DNA of 64,000 nt from Moringa oleifera (taxonomy: Eukaryota > Streptophyta > Magnoliopsida > Brassicales > Moringaceae): the NCBI GenBank assembly GCA_021397835.1, contig JAJFZO010000695.1, positions 1,367,501 through 1,431,500 of the forward strand, given 5' to 3'. Under the pieces are notes generated by a model. It saw nothing but the letters and a program-made list of their open reading frames with translations. It did no database searches and had not been told where the DNA came from. Made by a program: the position numbers and the translations under genes. Positions 1-12,300 of the stretch are shown piece after piece (position 1 is the first letter of the stretch; the number at the start of each line of letters is the position of its first letter).

Positions 1-156
1 TTTCTACTTTCGCTGGGAAAATTCCTACCAATTGCTCTTCCACCTTCCTTTTTGCTTTATCAATGGACCCTCTTGGTGGACTGTCAATTTGCTCGAGTAA
101 GCTTTTTTTACTATCACATCGGCAAGCATTGACGTCACTCTGCATTTTTTTTAAGG
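1..156 (-). CDS. partial exon of an unidentified gene, cut by the window edge
   Basis: Read on the minus strand, a good acceptor (ATTTATTTCAG) ends at 157. It is followed by a frame with no stop down to base 1, about 51 codons. The peptide is hydrophilic and lysine/glutamate-rich; a recognisable stretch is LLEQIDSPPRGSIDKAKRK, followed by VEEQLVGIFPAKVE. An in-frame ATG at 145-143 could be a start instead, if the acceptor is not used. Composition and codon use look like real coding sequence against the AT-rich surroundings, and the short charged segment could be helical. I do not recognise the family. The rest of the gene lies left of the window; I found no convincing upstream exon to the right. 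Confidence 0.45.
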
Positions 157-2400
157 CTGAAATAAATCCGTCCGATATTAAAACTTGCAATTATGGATGA
201 GGTCTTGTTTGTATTTTCACTCTGTAATATTGGTTAGAAGCAGCAAATTTTGAGAATTTCTAAGCCATTTATTGAACCTAAAGTATTGGATTTTATTGAT
301 GAAGGAAATGCTAATTTTAGATTAAACTAATTACCCAATGCTTTTCAAAATATGATCTTTTAAAGTGAACTTGCAAACCCGACCAAAGCGAAAAGCATTA
401 ACAGACAAAGCAAAAAGAATTTAGAGATGATGTAAATTAAAATAAAAAAATTAAACAAAAGGAATTATATTATTCAAATGTTAGATGCAACCACTATCAG
501 CGTTCAATTTGGATTCAAATCTGAATCATTGATATGTTAAAAAAAACAAAATTTAAATTTAAGATTTAAATCTATTCTCACGATTCAAGTCATGATTTAC
601 AATTTTGTTTAAAATTGGTCTAAGATCGATTGAAGATTGATTTTGATCGTGTTTTTTTATTAAAAAAAATTAAAAACCATATTAATCAAATAAAATTTTA
701 TTAAATACATATTTAATTTAATTAAATAAATATATTTAATTATTTTTATAAAATGAACAAGTAAAATCAATGATATCGAATTAAATAAATAATTTAAATT
801 CAATTTGTACATAATTTTTTCTAGAATTAATATGTGCATGTATCCTCTTATAGTTTACAAGAATCAAAGTTCATATGTCGTTCTTTTAGCTTTTGAAAAT
901 AAATTTGAAATCCCACTAATTATTACTCATCTTGTTGATAATTTTTGTATTTTTTGATAAAGTATATATAATTAAGTTCTTGATTATTTTTTATTGTCAA
1001 TATTACATTTCAATTCAATCATCAAAATAATTTGGACTTGAATTGAATCAAGACCACACATGAACATTTTGGACCCAATATATTTTCACCAATGCTAAGC
1101 TCTTGCTCCATGAGAATAGTAGAAACCAACATTTCATAAATTTATTTGGCTATAATAGTTAAAAGTGAAAAATATATTTCTTTTACCATTACATGAAATT
1201 AAAATTATTGCCTTCACCTATTAACTCGAAAGAAGTTAAAAATTTCTTATGCTCCAAATTCAAGCTTAACGATGAATCTTTTAATGGTTTTTTTAAATAA
1301 CAAATGATAAATTTATCAAGTTTGAAGGATGAAATTTCATATAATTATGAGTTTTTCAATATTAATATTAAAAGGAGGATCATCAATTTTACAATATTTA
1401 TTATATAACAAATAAAAAATTATTAATATTTACAATCATAATCATCATAAAACCTAATTTACCACCTGAATCAAACACTAAGTAACCCAAGCAAATATGT
1501 AAATAGAATTTTATTGTAATACTCTAATAATTACCTTTTATAACTTGAATTAAAACAAAGAATTAATTCTTCATCTTTTGTACAATATTTTAATTGAGTG
1601 TTTATATTAATAGTGTCACAATCGTGGTTTTAAAATCTTGGTGTGAGAAATTTTAAGAGTCAGCAACTAAATTTTTTCTGTTTAATTAACCATTAAATGA
1701 AGGGCAAATTAGTTTTTTTTTTCTTTTCAAATGTAAATGAACTCAAAGTGGGTTATCTATAGAAAAGAGTCAGCATTCCCATAATACCCATAATTAATAT
1801 CAATTAAATTAAATTAGTTTTCAATTTCCATTTTTGAAGGTTTAAGGTCTCAAAATTGTTTCATAAAAGTAAGGAGGGTATGTTTTATGAAAAGGAAATA
1901 GTTTCATCATCGTTTTATCCTCATTTTTGTTTAACAAAAGAACATTTTGAAGGAGTAGAAGCTTTTATTAAGCATTTTCTTATTTTTATATCACTAAGCA
2001 TTTAAATATATGAGCCAATTACATTAACGATCATCATTACAGAAAATCTTACAATATTACATATATTAGGAGTACCTAATAAAATAAATCTAACAAATCT
2101 ATAAAATTAGATGCATCACGTGTAAAATAATTTTAGCAATTACACAACATCATAAGATAATTTTAAATTTAATCATTTTTATTTATATTTTAATATTTTA
2201 CATAGTAATAAGTAAGTATTGAAAGAAAATAAAATATGAAGCAGATGGTATATCTAATGTGAGACCTTAAAGAGCTATTTGCCCTTTGATCTTTCTTATT
2301 AACCCCCTATAAACTTCTTGCTTCTAAGAGAATAAAATGCTTGTTAAAGACAAGAGGCTTTAAAAAGCTTTGTTTCCTAATTCTACCTCGAAAACTAAGG
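157..2400. other. AT-rich non-coding DNA, no feature recognised
   Basis: This stretch is dominated by A/T runs and TTAATT-type words. I see no open frame with protein-like composition, no terminal repeats and no RNA gene. It may hold intron or upstream sequence of the gene cut at the left edge. Confidence 0.5.
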
Positions 2401-5400
2401 AGAAATTTAGAGGGAATCGCTATTTTTCAAATTCTTACCTAGAATGATAGCTTAATGGATGCCATTCTAGAGGATTGCTATCCTGTTCATAAGAGAAATC
2501 AGAGTGCATGTTTAGGGGGACTGACCGGACTTTAGCTCAGAGTGATCTGTGCCCCAAGAGCTATTTTGGTGTAAGATCTACCAACTCTTCCACTAGCTGG
2601 TCAAAGAGCTCTTCCTTTGAATGTACTAAAAAACTTTACTATACAAGACCTAATTTGGAAGGAGTCTTTGGATGATCTTTTTACAAATTCTTTTACAAAT
2701 CGTAGCCTGTTGGTGCTACCATAAAGTCCAGTCATCATTATTTTAGATTAAATTATTGTGTTGAAAAATTTTATAAGCCATTCTCGACTTTTTAAGAGCT
2801 TTCCTAAGTCTCACTTTAATCCTTCTTTGAAGGCTCTTATTGGTCTTCCATTAAGACCTTCTAAAAAACTTTGTTCATGAGGTCCACTAGCTATTCCTTT
2901 ACAACTTATCTCTAGATTCTACTTATAATATATTTCTCAGGTGCTAGAGCGAAATCAAATCGATAATTGCTAAATTTATACCATTCGAGAAGGATGCTTG
3001 CCTCGCTAATGATATTTGCATGAGTTTTCATTGGGAATTCTAGTTGTGAACTTTAACAAGAATTCTATCAAGGTTATGCATGCGACCTCCATCAGTTATT
3101 CCTTTAGTTCAACTTGCATGCTCTATCAAAAGCTTTTCCAGTCTGTAGAGGGTTCTTTCTTGTCTTATTAGAGGAAACGGGTCCATTGTCATGTATTTCA
3201 TATCTTTTTCAATAGAAACAAAGGTGGGTTATTTGGCTTGGTGGGTTTTCCCTTATAGATCCAATAGGTCACTCTACTCATTAGCATTTTTCGATCTCAT
3301 GTGGTAAGCAAAGTGGTTCATTCTCATTAAGAGGGTCTCCATTTTTGGGTCTAATGGATAACTCATGTCTTCCTTTTCAAATACTCTCTTTTGGTTTACC
3401 CATAAATATCCTCAATGGCTACTTGTAAATGGCCATTTTCCACAGTAGTAAAATAGTCATTCAGGATTATGCATTTCTATATTATCTTCTTTCTCCTCTA
3501 GAGCTCTGTTTTCTTTATTAAAAAAAATTCTTAGAGTTCTTCTTGTCCCTTTTTGGTTGCCTTTCAAGTTTATGGGTATTCTCGTTCTTTACCAACCTTC
3601 ACTTCTTGGTAAGTTCTTTCTTCCCTATCTCAATCTTAATTCCAAACTTCATGAGTGAATTAGGCCCATCTACCATCACCACCCAAGACCTTTGTCGGAT
3701 CAAAAGAGTTTACACTATTCTTACATTTGTTAGATTAGTGATTCCCAATGTGGATTAAAGACCTTGATGTAAACATCCAAGAGCAATCTACATCATTAAA
3801 GAATATTTGAGAGACATTAATGAGAGCTTTCATGTTCAAGTGTTTGAAAATGAAAGCTTCTTTGCTTTTTTGCCGAGTTTTATGAACTAAAAGATAGGAT
3901 ACCACTATAGGTATTACTAAAAGCTTTTAGCACTTAAATATCAAGACACCCCACCTATTTGGGTTTAGTTTACCCAAATCTATCAAGATGTGAAGAGAGG
4001 CTTATCATTAGGCTTACTAAAATAAGCTACCCTCAGACTTTAATACTTAGTAGCTCCCAAATTAGAAATATGAAAAATTTCTTCTTCTCTCTTAATGCTG
4101 AGCTAATGTTCATCAGCTTTTTTTTTAGATTTCATTGATGAAACCCCTATGTCCTCCTACTTTACATCCTTGTGGATAAATAGGGTAGGCCAATTAAACA
4201 ATCGAACTAGTGAACTCTCCTAAAGTTATTCTCTAAACTGAGCCAAACAATACAGCTCTTATTGTTCCTTATATTTAGTCTTTTATTCTTAATCTTAGCT
4301 ATCTTTTAAGAACTTCTTCTGATATGGCCACTAACCCATAGAACCATATGAAGCTAAACTTGTTATCTCTTCTCCTTTTATTTTTAACCAATAACATAAC
4401 CCTTTTTTTTTTCACTCCTAATCCTACTCTTTTGGTGGAACCTTCATGTTTGTCAAGCCTTCCAATAATATGCCCTCAAGTTTGGTCTTTTTTCACATCT
4501 AGATTACATTGTATTTCTTTTAACATATTAATTCATTTTATATTTTATAGATCAATCAACCGTGTTGACATATAGTAGAAAACAAAGATACGAGACATTG
4601 TTGCTCATGTTAAAAAGACCATTCTCAAAGCTACTATCGGGATGTCCTCAGCCATAAGTCTTTTAGCTAGGGTTATAAGGGAAAGACAGACCCTTTTAAG
4701 CTTTAAGCTGCTCATTTTCATTAACTTTAACCCTTTACGAAGTGAGTCCACTATTCGGGGGCCAAGAAACATTGAATATAGAAATTCCTCTGAGAGACCA
4801 TCCTTCATAGTAATTTTCAACCATTAACTATTGATACCTAAATTTTTTTCCGCATTGAAAATTTGAAGCAAGGATGTCACTGTCACTATCACTGTACAGC
4901 CTGAAGAACAGTAAAATTGCTTTTGAGAAGACAAAAAAAGGTATTGTTGGGGCCTAATGATATAGAAATTAGGTTTTTAAAGAAAAATCAAGCAGAAGGC
5001 CTTTTAAATGAGTGAGGCAAAGTCTCATAAACTTAGGGAGACCCACATTTGAAGTCTTCTTAGAAATCTTAACACTCTTCCTCTAGGCTCATAAAAACTC
5101 TCTAAATTTTAGGTTTTTAGGTCTTCCTCAAGGAAGAGGGTCATGTTTTTGATGTTATAGGATTTAAGAAAGAATAGGGAAATATATAATGACAAATTAA
5201 AAGGCCTCTCTACTTAATCATTAGTTTTTGTAGGACACCTTTCCCTAACAAGGAAAAATCTTTGGACATTAAGAATTTATATAAAAAAAGAATTCATATA
5301 GTTGGACAATGGAAAAGTCTTTAGACACTCATTTTTCATTTTTAACACTCTTCCTTGTAAGAGTTTGTTATCTACCTAGGAAGAGTCTAAAATTTTAAAT

Positions 5401-6255
5401 AGAGAGTCACGGAGAGGTCGTTAAATGGATAATAGAGTTTAGAATTGTCTAAGGCATTGGTTATTTCTTTAAAAAGAAAAAACTACACATTTACAGGGTA
5501 ATTCTCTTGATTTCATCATTTAAAGTGATATTTCTTAACCTAGCCCTTATTATTGGACAGAGAGCCTTTGGACAATAGCTTCGAGCTAATGTTAACAAAG
5601 TAGCGGAATTTGAGTTTAGAGTTTTTTTTATTCTTATTAACCTTTAACATAAGGAATTTGGCAAAAAGGATGACAAAGATTGTAAATCCATGGATAATAT
5701 TTTAAAGATAAAGCCAACATACGATGCCAAGAATTGGCTGTAAACTATGAAGGAGAAATTTTAAATTGGCTAAAGACATTTTGGTAGAAAGGATGGATCA
5801 GTAAATCTTGGCCTCCCTTGAGGCCGTCTTCAAAAATCATGACCTAGTCTTCATGGTGAGTCCATGGTTGGTCGGGGAAAAGGGTTCTAACTCTACATAT
5901 TTTAAGATAGGGAAATTATTTTTGACCCATTTTAGGTGTTAAGTGATGTAAATGGAAGGACCTAAGTTCTTGGCCATTTTTCTAGAAGAAGAGATGAAAA
6001 AAAATGGTTGAAGAACTCACCTAAAGAAAGAAGAACATGTAGATGGAAGCTCAGAGCTCTAGTTTATTGAAGAAAAAGTTTGAAGGATTTTATTTGCAAG
6101 GAAGGCAAACTGAAAGGCTAAAGGACTTTTTTGAATCGCTTTTAAATGAAACAACCAAGTGGTTGGGAAAGTCAAAAGACAAACACACTAAATGTGTGAC
6201 CCTTTTATATCTCTAGGACAAGGTTAATCATGGGCTAATGTCTAGGCAATAAATG
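2401..6255. other. less AT-rich, unassigned, probably decayed repeat DNA
   Basis: Base composition is more balanced than in the flanks, and both strands contain short broken frames. At 4605-4820 both strands are open at once, and on the plus strand around 5990-6240 short broken frames look protein-like (for example FFESLLNETTKWLGKSKDKH). Stops and shifts interrupt every frame. I recognise no retroviral-type protease, integrase or reverse transcriptase motif and no known transposase, so I leave it unnamed. A dead transposon is the likeliest explanation, because an LTR-like block follows immediately. Confidence 0.35.
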
Positions 6256-6814
6256 TGTTAGAAAAGTCTGTTGAGAAATCACTTAATGGAATGTTGACGG
6301 GGCAATGGAGACATGGTATGCTCGACCTCTATCTAACCCTATAACTCATCAAGATGACTTAGCTTTCCTCAGCATGGGTCAAACTCTCAATGACTGATCG
6401 AGTTACTTAACAAGATTAATCTGGGATAAAATTTTGATTATACATTGGGTTGCTTAATAAAATCCCAAAATAAATAAACTTCCAATCACTCATCGGGTCT
6501 TTCATAATGGTAAATCCCAAACTCAAGGATTCCACAATACACCAAGTCATGAATAGTAGAGCACAAGATGTTCGTTCTTGGAAAAACTCTGCAATTTTTC
6601 ACAACCCACTTAGAAGCTTCCAAATCTAAGAAAAAAAGCCTTTACAAGAATAAAATACCTACGCATCTTAAAGGCATGGCATGCGCCCACTATTTTTGTC
6701 AAGGCCATACCTATAAATACCCCTTTGTTCAAAGAAAGAAGGACCAGAGCTTCAATAAAATAAGAGAAAGATCATAAGAGAGAGAATCCCTAATTGTTTA
6801 TTATATAACAATTA

Positions 6815-6846
<32 letters not shown>

Positions 6847-7003
6847 TTTTAAAAATTATAAAATAAGAGTTTTTTTCTTTTACAAGAAGGAAACATGTTT
6901 CATTTATGTGGCAAGTGTGATACTTGTTCGAGAGTGTGAGACTTTTGTTTTCAGTAAGGTTACAAAAAGATCATTACGGTGTATCAATAAATAAATCCTA
7001 ACA
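6256..7003 (+). repeat. LTR-like block (solo or orphan long terminal repeat)
   Basis: The block starts TGTTAG and ends CTAACA, the inverted TG...CA termini expected of a plant LTR. It contains a TATA box (CTATAAATAC at 6711-6720), a poly(A)-type AATAAA near 6755 and a GA-rich tract at 6814-6842, in the order expected for U3-R-U5. No primer-binding site follows and the flanking five bases do not match, so it is not an intact element and not a clean solo LTR. No second copy was found in the window. Confidence 0.4.
6814..6846 (+). repeat. (AG)n microsatellite
   Basis: About 14 consecutive AG dinucleotides, then AAAGAGAG. It lies in the transcribed half of the LTR-like block. Confidence 0.95.
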
Positions 7004-8311
7004 CCTTGTAGTTCTTTATTATAAACACTCTAAATATATAAATGTAAAATGTCAATATTGTTTTCAACTTTCTTGATGCTTTCTTGTTATTATCTTATGT
7101 TTCAGATATGTTCTTGCTATCATGGGTGCTTTTCTTTATCATTTTTTGCATTGCATCTTCATTTTTTTTGCATGAATGAATTTAAGAACAAAGTGGAGGA
7201 AGGGACAAACCTACTATGGAGTTCTAAATAAAACCATTTTATCATAAAGGGTGAAAGCTAGTGGTGGGGCCTCTTTCTCATCCTCACCAAAAATATGTCA
7301 TTCTAAGTTCTTCTTGATGATTCTAAGAATCAATATTCTTTCCTTGAATTTCTTTCAAAACTCGAAGGTTCAATGAAAGGTAACCTTTGGGGTCTTAAAC
7401 AAAATGATCTTGAAATCTAAGTTTTCATCATTCATGCATCCTCTAAGAAAAAGGTTTTCTTTCTATAATTATATGTTAATATGTATAGGAATTAAGCTCG
7501 AATCTTTTTCACCCATTAATTAAATATTTTTTCATTTTAACTGGTTTAAGTATAGTGAGAACTGTAATCATTTCTCGCATGTGATCAACTCGCAAACTCA
7601 TTTTCTCGATAAAGTTTGACAAGTGTCAAAACTCTTCTTTTGCCTTTCTTTGGTTTCTTTTTTATGACAAAAGATTTAGAGGAAAAGTAAAAGAATTTTT
7701 GGTGGTTGATCACATCGTAAGAAATGATTAATGATGACTCTTATTCTTTTTCTTAATTTTCATTAATAAGCCAACTAAAATGAATTTCAAGATTCACCTT
7801 TTCTCATTAGAAGACTCAAAATTCTCTCACATTTTCTTGCGACAAAGAAGTGGAGTGTCCCTCAATAGTTCCAACTAACATTTTGGACCGCATTGTGACA
7901 TACATGAATTATATAGATATAAGCAAGTTTTGTTTATGATATAAGCCAAATCACTCACTCATATCCATCAGCACGCACCTGAAGAATAATAGAGATACTA
8001 CTCCATCTTTTTATAAAATAAAATAAATAATTTTTCTATATTTCGCATAAAATATATCATTTCTAAGTTGCGTGATCTAGATAATTCAAAAATTATTAAC
8101 GAACTATTTATTTTAATGCACGTGTGAAATATATAAAATAATAATTCTCAAACGATATCTAAGAGATCAATATTGTATGACTAGTCAAACAAATAATAAT
8201 TGTTATAAATTATCATGAATAATAATAATAATAATAATATAAAATTTAATCAATTAATTAACATCAAATTAATTAATTATCTAATTAATATGAAACTAAC
8301 ATTTAGTAAAG
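7004..8311. other. intergenic AT-rich DNA with a small inverted repeat
   Basis: No gene was recognised. A short inverted repeat pairs 7566-7589 with 7705-7729 (about 24 bp, near-perfect, containing TGATCA), giving a stem around a 115-bp loop. Another mini-palindrome (TTTGACA, 2-nt loop, TGTCAAA) lies inside the loop. Direct A/T repeats such as (AAT)n near 8218-8240 follow. Confidence 0.5.
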
Positions 8312-8440
8312 TAACACTACAAAAAAAAATCTAAAAATAACAACAAAATACAGAGATAGACATTATCAGTCGCTAAATAGTAATAGAATAACGACAGATT
8401 TGTTACAAAATAAAAATTTTAACATAACGACGGATTAATG

Positions 8441-8610
8441 ACAGATTAGTGACAAACATTATATTTGTCGCTAAATTTATTTTTAATTAGTTTATATTAA
8501 TTTTTAATAAACTTAGAAACAGATTAGTGACAAACATTATATTTGTCGCTAAATTTATTTTTAATTAGTTTATATTAATTTTTAATAAACTTAGAAACAG
8601 ATTAGTGACC
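8441..8610 (+). repeat. 78-bp tandem repeat in the CACTA 5' subterminal region
   Basis: The unit beginning ACAGATTAGTGACAAAC recurs at 8441 and 8519 almost without change, with a third partial unit from 8597. Each unit carries GTGACAAA and TTTGTCGCTAA facing each other, so a unit duplication doubles the subterminal motif count. Confidence 0.9.
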
Positions 8611-8792
8611 AAATTTGTATTAGTCACTAATCAAACAACTAGTACCACTAAGCTTCAATCGTTATCCATGCAATGCAACTTAGCGACCATCCTATGAGCA
8701 GTCGCCAAGCCTATAAGCTTGCTGCCATCGAAGGTGGCCATGGCTGTCAGCTTCATTGTTGGCCATGAAAGCAGTAATGGTCGCCAAGGTAG

Positions 8793-9400
8793 CCATGCAT
8801 GGCCATTAAGGTAAAATGCTGGAACCATTTAAAGCCAACCATGCATGCCAATCGAGGTAGCAAGCTAGTTACCTTCGAAGGCGGCCATGCATGGCCACCG
8901 AGGAAGCAAGTAGCAACCTTCAAAGGCAACCATGCATGGCTGCCAAGGTAGCAAAATTGGACACCTTTGAAGGCACCATGCATAGGTGCCAAGGTAGCAA
9001 GCTAGTTGCTTTCAAAGGCAACCATGCATGGCAGCCAATTTATTGCCTTCGAAGGCAGCCATATCGACAGCCATAGGTATTTGCTAAGTTGGCCAGCTTG
9101 CTACCTTTGAAGGTAGCCATTCATGGCCACCAAGGTAGCAAGTTGGTCACGAAGGCCTCTATGCATGGCCATGAAGGTAGCCGTGCATGGCTGCAAAGGC
9201 TTCCATGCATGGCTGTGCGCAAAGGTAGCCATGGCCACTTGCGAAAGTGGCCATGGTCATGTGCAAAGCCAACCTTGGCCTTCGAAGGCAGCAGCCATGC
9301 TTAGCTGTAAAGGCCTCCATGCATGGCTGTGTGCGAAGGCAGCCATGCCTGGCCGAGAGTGAAGGCTTCCATGCATGGCCACCCGTGAACGCCCCTATGC
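8793..9400 (+). repeat. GC-rich 46-bp minisatellite with CCATGCATGG palindromes
   Basis: The palindrome CCATGCATGG (or a one-base variant) starts at 8793, 8839, 8885, 8930, 8976 and 9022, so the unit is 45-46 bp. Each unit also has AAGGTAGCAAGC and TTCGAAGGC. From about 9090 to 9400 the units become shorter and more diverged. The array is far more GC-rich than the rest of the element. Several overlapping open frames on both strands fall here, but they are a by-product of the repeat (same peptides reiterated, such as ACMAxxKVA), not genes. Confidence 0.92.
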
Positions 9401-11139
9401 ATGGCCGCGTGTGCCTTGGCTTATTTCTTCCCTTCATAGATTTCACTATTGAGTCAACAATTGACTTAATGTTAGTCATTGTAATTCACTCCTAGCAACG
9501 GCCACTTACTGCCATCGCTCAAACTTACTGCCATCGTTCAAACCTTATATATTCAAATCCTATTTTTTTTTTTCCTTTCACGAGAGCACCGCTTCCTTTT
9601 CCCCTAATTCTTTTGCTATCTTTGCATTTATCTATACTATTTCCTAATTTTTTTTCTTTCACACGCTCCCTTTCCTGCTACTTCTCTTACAGTCTCTACA
9701 TCTATCTATACAACTTCCTAATTTTTTTTCTTTTGCACGAGTGCTTCTCCCTTCCCTCATTTATCTTGCTGTCTCATATTCATATCTGTCTATATAACTC
9801 TTGGTCTGTACCATTTTCTCCACTATGAACAACTATGTTCTCTTTCACTACACAAGGTTATCTTTTCTGCTTGATAATTTGTATAGGTAATTACAAAAAT
9901 TTTATTGAAGATATTAATGGTTAAAAAATTTTGTATATAAATATTATGATTAGATTTGGTAATTATAGAAATTATTTAGATTTTGTAATTATAGAAATTA
10001 TTTAAACTGTAAACAAATTGTTTGGTTTTTTATTTTATTTTTTAATAAATTTAATTTATGTTATATTATTTGGGTAATGGTTGAAGTTGGTTGTAATTTG
10101 AGATAAATATTTTAATTAAATTTTTATGAAATTTAAATTAATCAAATATGAATTCAATTTTATAATTGTTAATTTGATTTATTAATAAATTTAATTTACG
10201 TTAGATTATTTGAAAAATAATTTAAGTAGGTTGCAACTTAAGATAAATAATTTAATTAGATTTTTATGAAATTTAAATTAGTTAGGTATTAATTAAATTT
10301 TATAATTGTTGATTTTATAAGTTAATTAAAATTTTAGTTTATATTAGATTAGATAAATGACAGTTTAATTAGAATGTAATTTGAAATAAATAATTTAATT
10401 AGATTTTTATAAATTTTAAATTAGTTAGATGTTAATTAAATTTTATAATTGTTAATTTTATTTGTTAATAAAATTAGTTTTTTATTGATTGATAGATAAT
10501 AGTTTAATTATATTGTAATTTTATTAGATAAATAATTTAATTAGATTTCTGTGAAAATTAATTCATTTAGATGTTGATCAAATTTTGAAAATTTTAATTT
10601 AATTTTTTAAAATAAATTTAGTTTATGCTAGATTTAGATAATAGTTTAAATAGATATTATAATTTACGATAAATAATTATGTTAGATTTTTGTGAAATTT
10701 ATATTAGTTAATTAGATGTTGATTAAATTTTGAAGTAGTTAATTTTATTTGTTACTAATTTTTAATTTGTGTTAGATTTAGATAATAGTTTAATTAGATA
10801 TTGTAATTTACATATGATAAATAATTTAATTACATATTTATGAAAATTAAATTAATTAGATGTTAATTACAAATGTAAATGTAATCATATGTTAATTAGT
10901 TAAATTTTATTTTTAATTTATAATTGTTAGTTGTTGTTAGTATGTTATTTGTTAATTAAATAATTATCATGTCTTGTAATTGATGGAGCGAAACAAGCGG
11001 ACTCGAGTCAAGTCCCTCTCGATGTAGTACTAGATCATGTTCACTATAGGACTATTGTCGACGCTTGGTATGTATGATATTTAAATTACTTAAATAAATA
11101 CAAATAAAAATGTTATAATTATTTATTATATTTTTTATT

Positions 11140-11830
11140 TTTTTCAGGCACGAGAGTGGGGTCGTGAGCCTACACTATAGAGCTTTTCAAGCAAACTCAC
11201 ACTAAGAAGTCTAATTCTAGTGAGTTTATAGATAAGCATTCCAGGAAAATAAATATAAGTTTGCTATTTTTAATATTTAATAAATAACTTTAATTATATC
11301 TTTTTTTACTTCACTATTCGATTCAGCTAATGAGTAAGTTAATAAAATGCTTTGTTTATTGTAAGAATGCTTTGAAAAGTTGATTACCTCTATTTCTCAG
11401 CCACAAAAGGGATTTATTGATACCCCAACGGTAGATTACAATAAGCTTCATTATGAGACTGTAGGTGAAAAGAAAAAGCATTGAGTGTACGAGCTTGGGA
11501 GCCAAGCTTTATCATGGTATTCAGGCGGTAGTTCTAGTAGTGGACACTCTGTTGATGACATAGCTATGCAAGATATGCACTCTCAGATAAAGACTATGGA
11601 AGAGCGCATAGAGCTGGAGCGTAAGCCTATGAAGAAGTATATGGAGAAAGAGCATAGGACTTTAAAAAAAAGATTGGAGGATGAGCATAAGGTGAGGGAG
11701 CATTATCACATATGCTTCAATACCGAGTTGTAGGAGCGCTTACAGAGAAAGGTTGATATGAATGAGTGCATTCACAAGATGGAGGGTCTCCTTTTAAGAA
11801 GCGCACCCCCCAACATGCATAATAGTTAGA
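11140..11830 (+). pseudogene. CACTA second-ORF transposase remnant (plant transposase, Ptta/En/Spm type)
   Basis: Conserved pieces of the plant Ptta/En/Spm transposase family can be read in order. GREPTL at about 11160 is followed, after a frameshift, by ELFKQTHTKK and EFIDKHS. After an AT-rich gap that looks like an intron (11245-11395) comes a block with DTPTVDYNKLHYETVGEKKK. A TGA at 11482 interrupts VGEKKKH-VYELGSQALSWYSGG. The C-terminal part (11485-11733) is a charged coiled coil (MEERIELERKPMKKYMEKEH). The order GREPTL, then VYGLGS-like, then coiled coil is that of the C-terminal half of this family. The frameshift and stop make it a pseudogene. Confidence 0.75.
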
Positions 11831-12300
11831 TATAATTTCATGTATGAATATAATCTTGTATTTACTACCTTGTTTTATGAATTTAATTAATTTTTTAAAA
11901 AATTTATTATATTAACGACAAATCTATTAATCACTAATTAGTCGTTAGTTTAATGAAAAATTCATATTAATTGCTAGTTTAGCAATAGATTTATGTTAGA
12001 TAGTAGTTTAGCGTAAATTTATGTCGATCGCTAAACTAGCCACAGAATTTTGTATCTGTCGTTAAACTAACGATTGATGTAAATCAATTATTAACCAAAG
12101 AGAGATTTGTATCGATTACGAATCAATCACTAAGGAATTACAGATATAAAATTCAGTCATTAATTTTTTTTTGTGATAATAATTTTAATTATTAATTTTT
12201 TATTTGTTGTTAATCTATTACTAAAAAATTTAACGACAGTTTTTTTTTTAATTTAATGATGGATTTATCTGTCACTAAAATTTGATTTTTTTTAGTGTAA

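Larger units (their letters stand above)
8315..12297 (+). mobile_element. CACTA (En/Spm-type) transposon, non-functional, 3.98 kb
   Basis: The element begins CACTACAAAAAAAAA at 8315 and ends with the inverted counterpart (TTTTTTTAGTG) at 12297. The trinucleotide TAA flanks it on both sides (8312-8314 and 12298-12300), which is the 3-bp target duplication expected of CACTA elements. Both subterminal regions carry many copies, in both orientations, of a GTCGCTAA / TTAGTGAC-like motif; such arrays bind the element's own proteins in En/Spm. Between them lie a 78-bp tandem repeat, a GC-rich minisatellite, a long AT-rich part and a broken second-ORF-type transposase gene. No tnp2 (TnpD) transposase is present, so it could only have moved with outside help. 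Confidence 0.87.

Noticed and set aside
8753..9495. Several overlapping open frames on both strands (60-106 codons)
   Set aside because: They fall on the 46-bp GC-rich minisatellite and encode the same short peptides again and again; both strands are open because the unit lacks stops.
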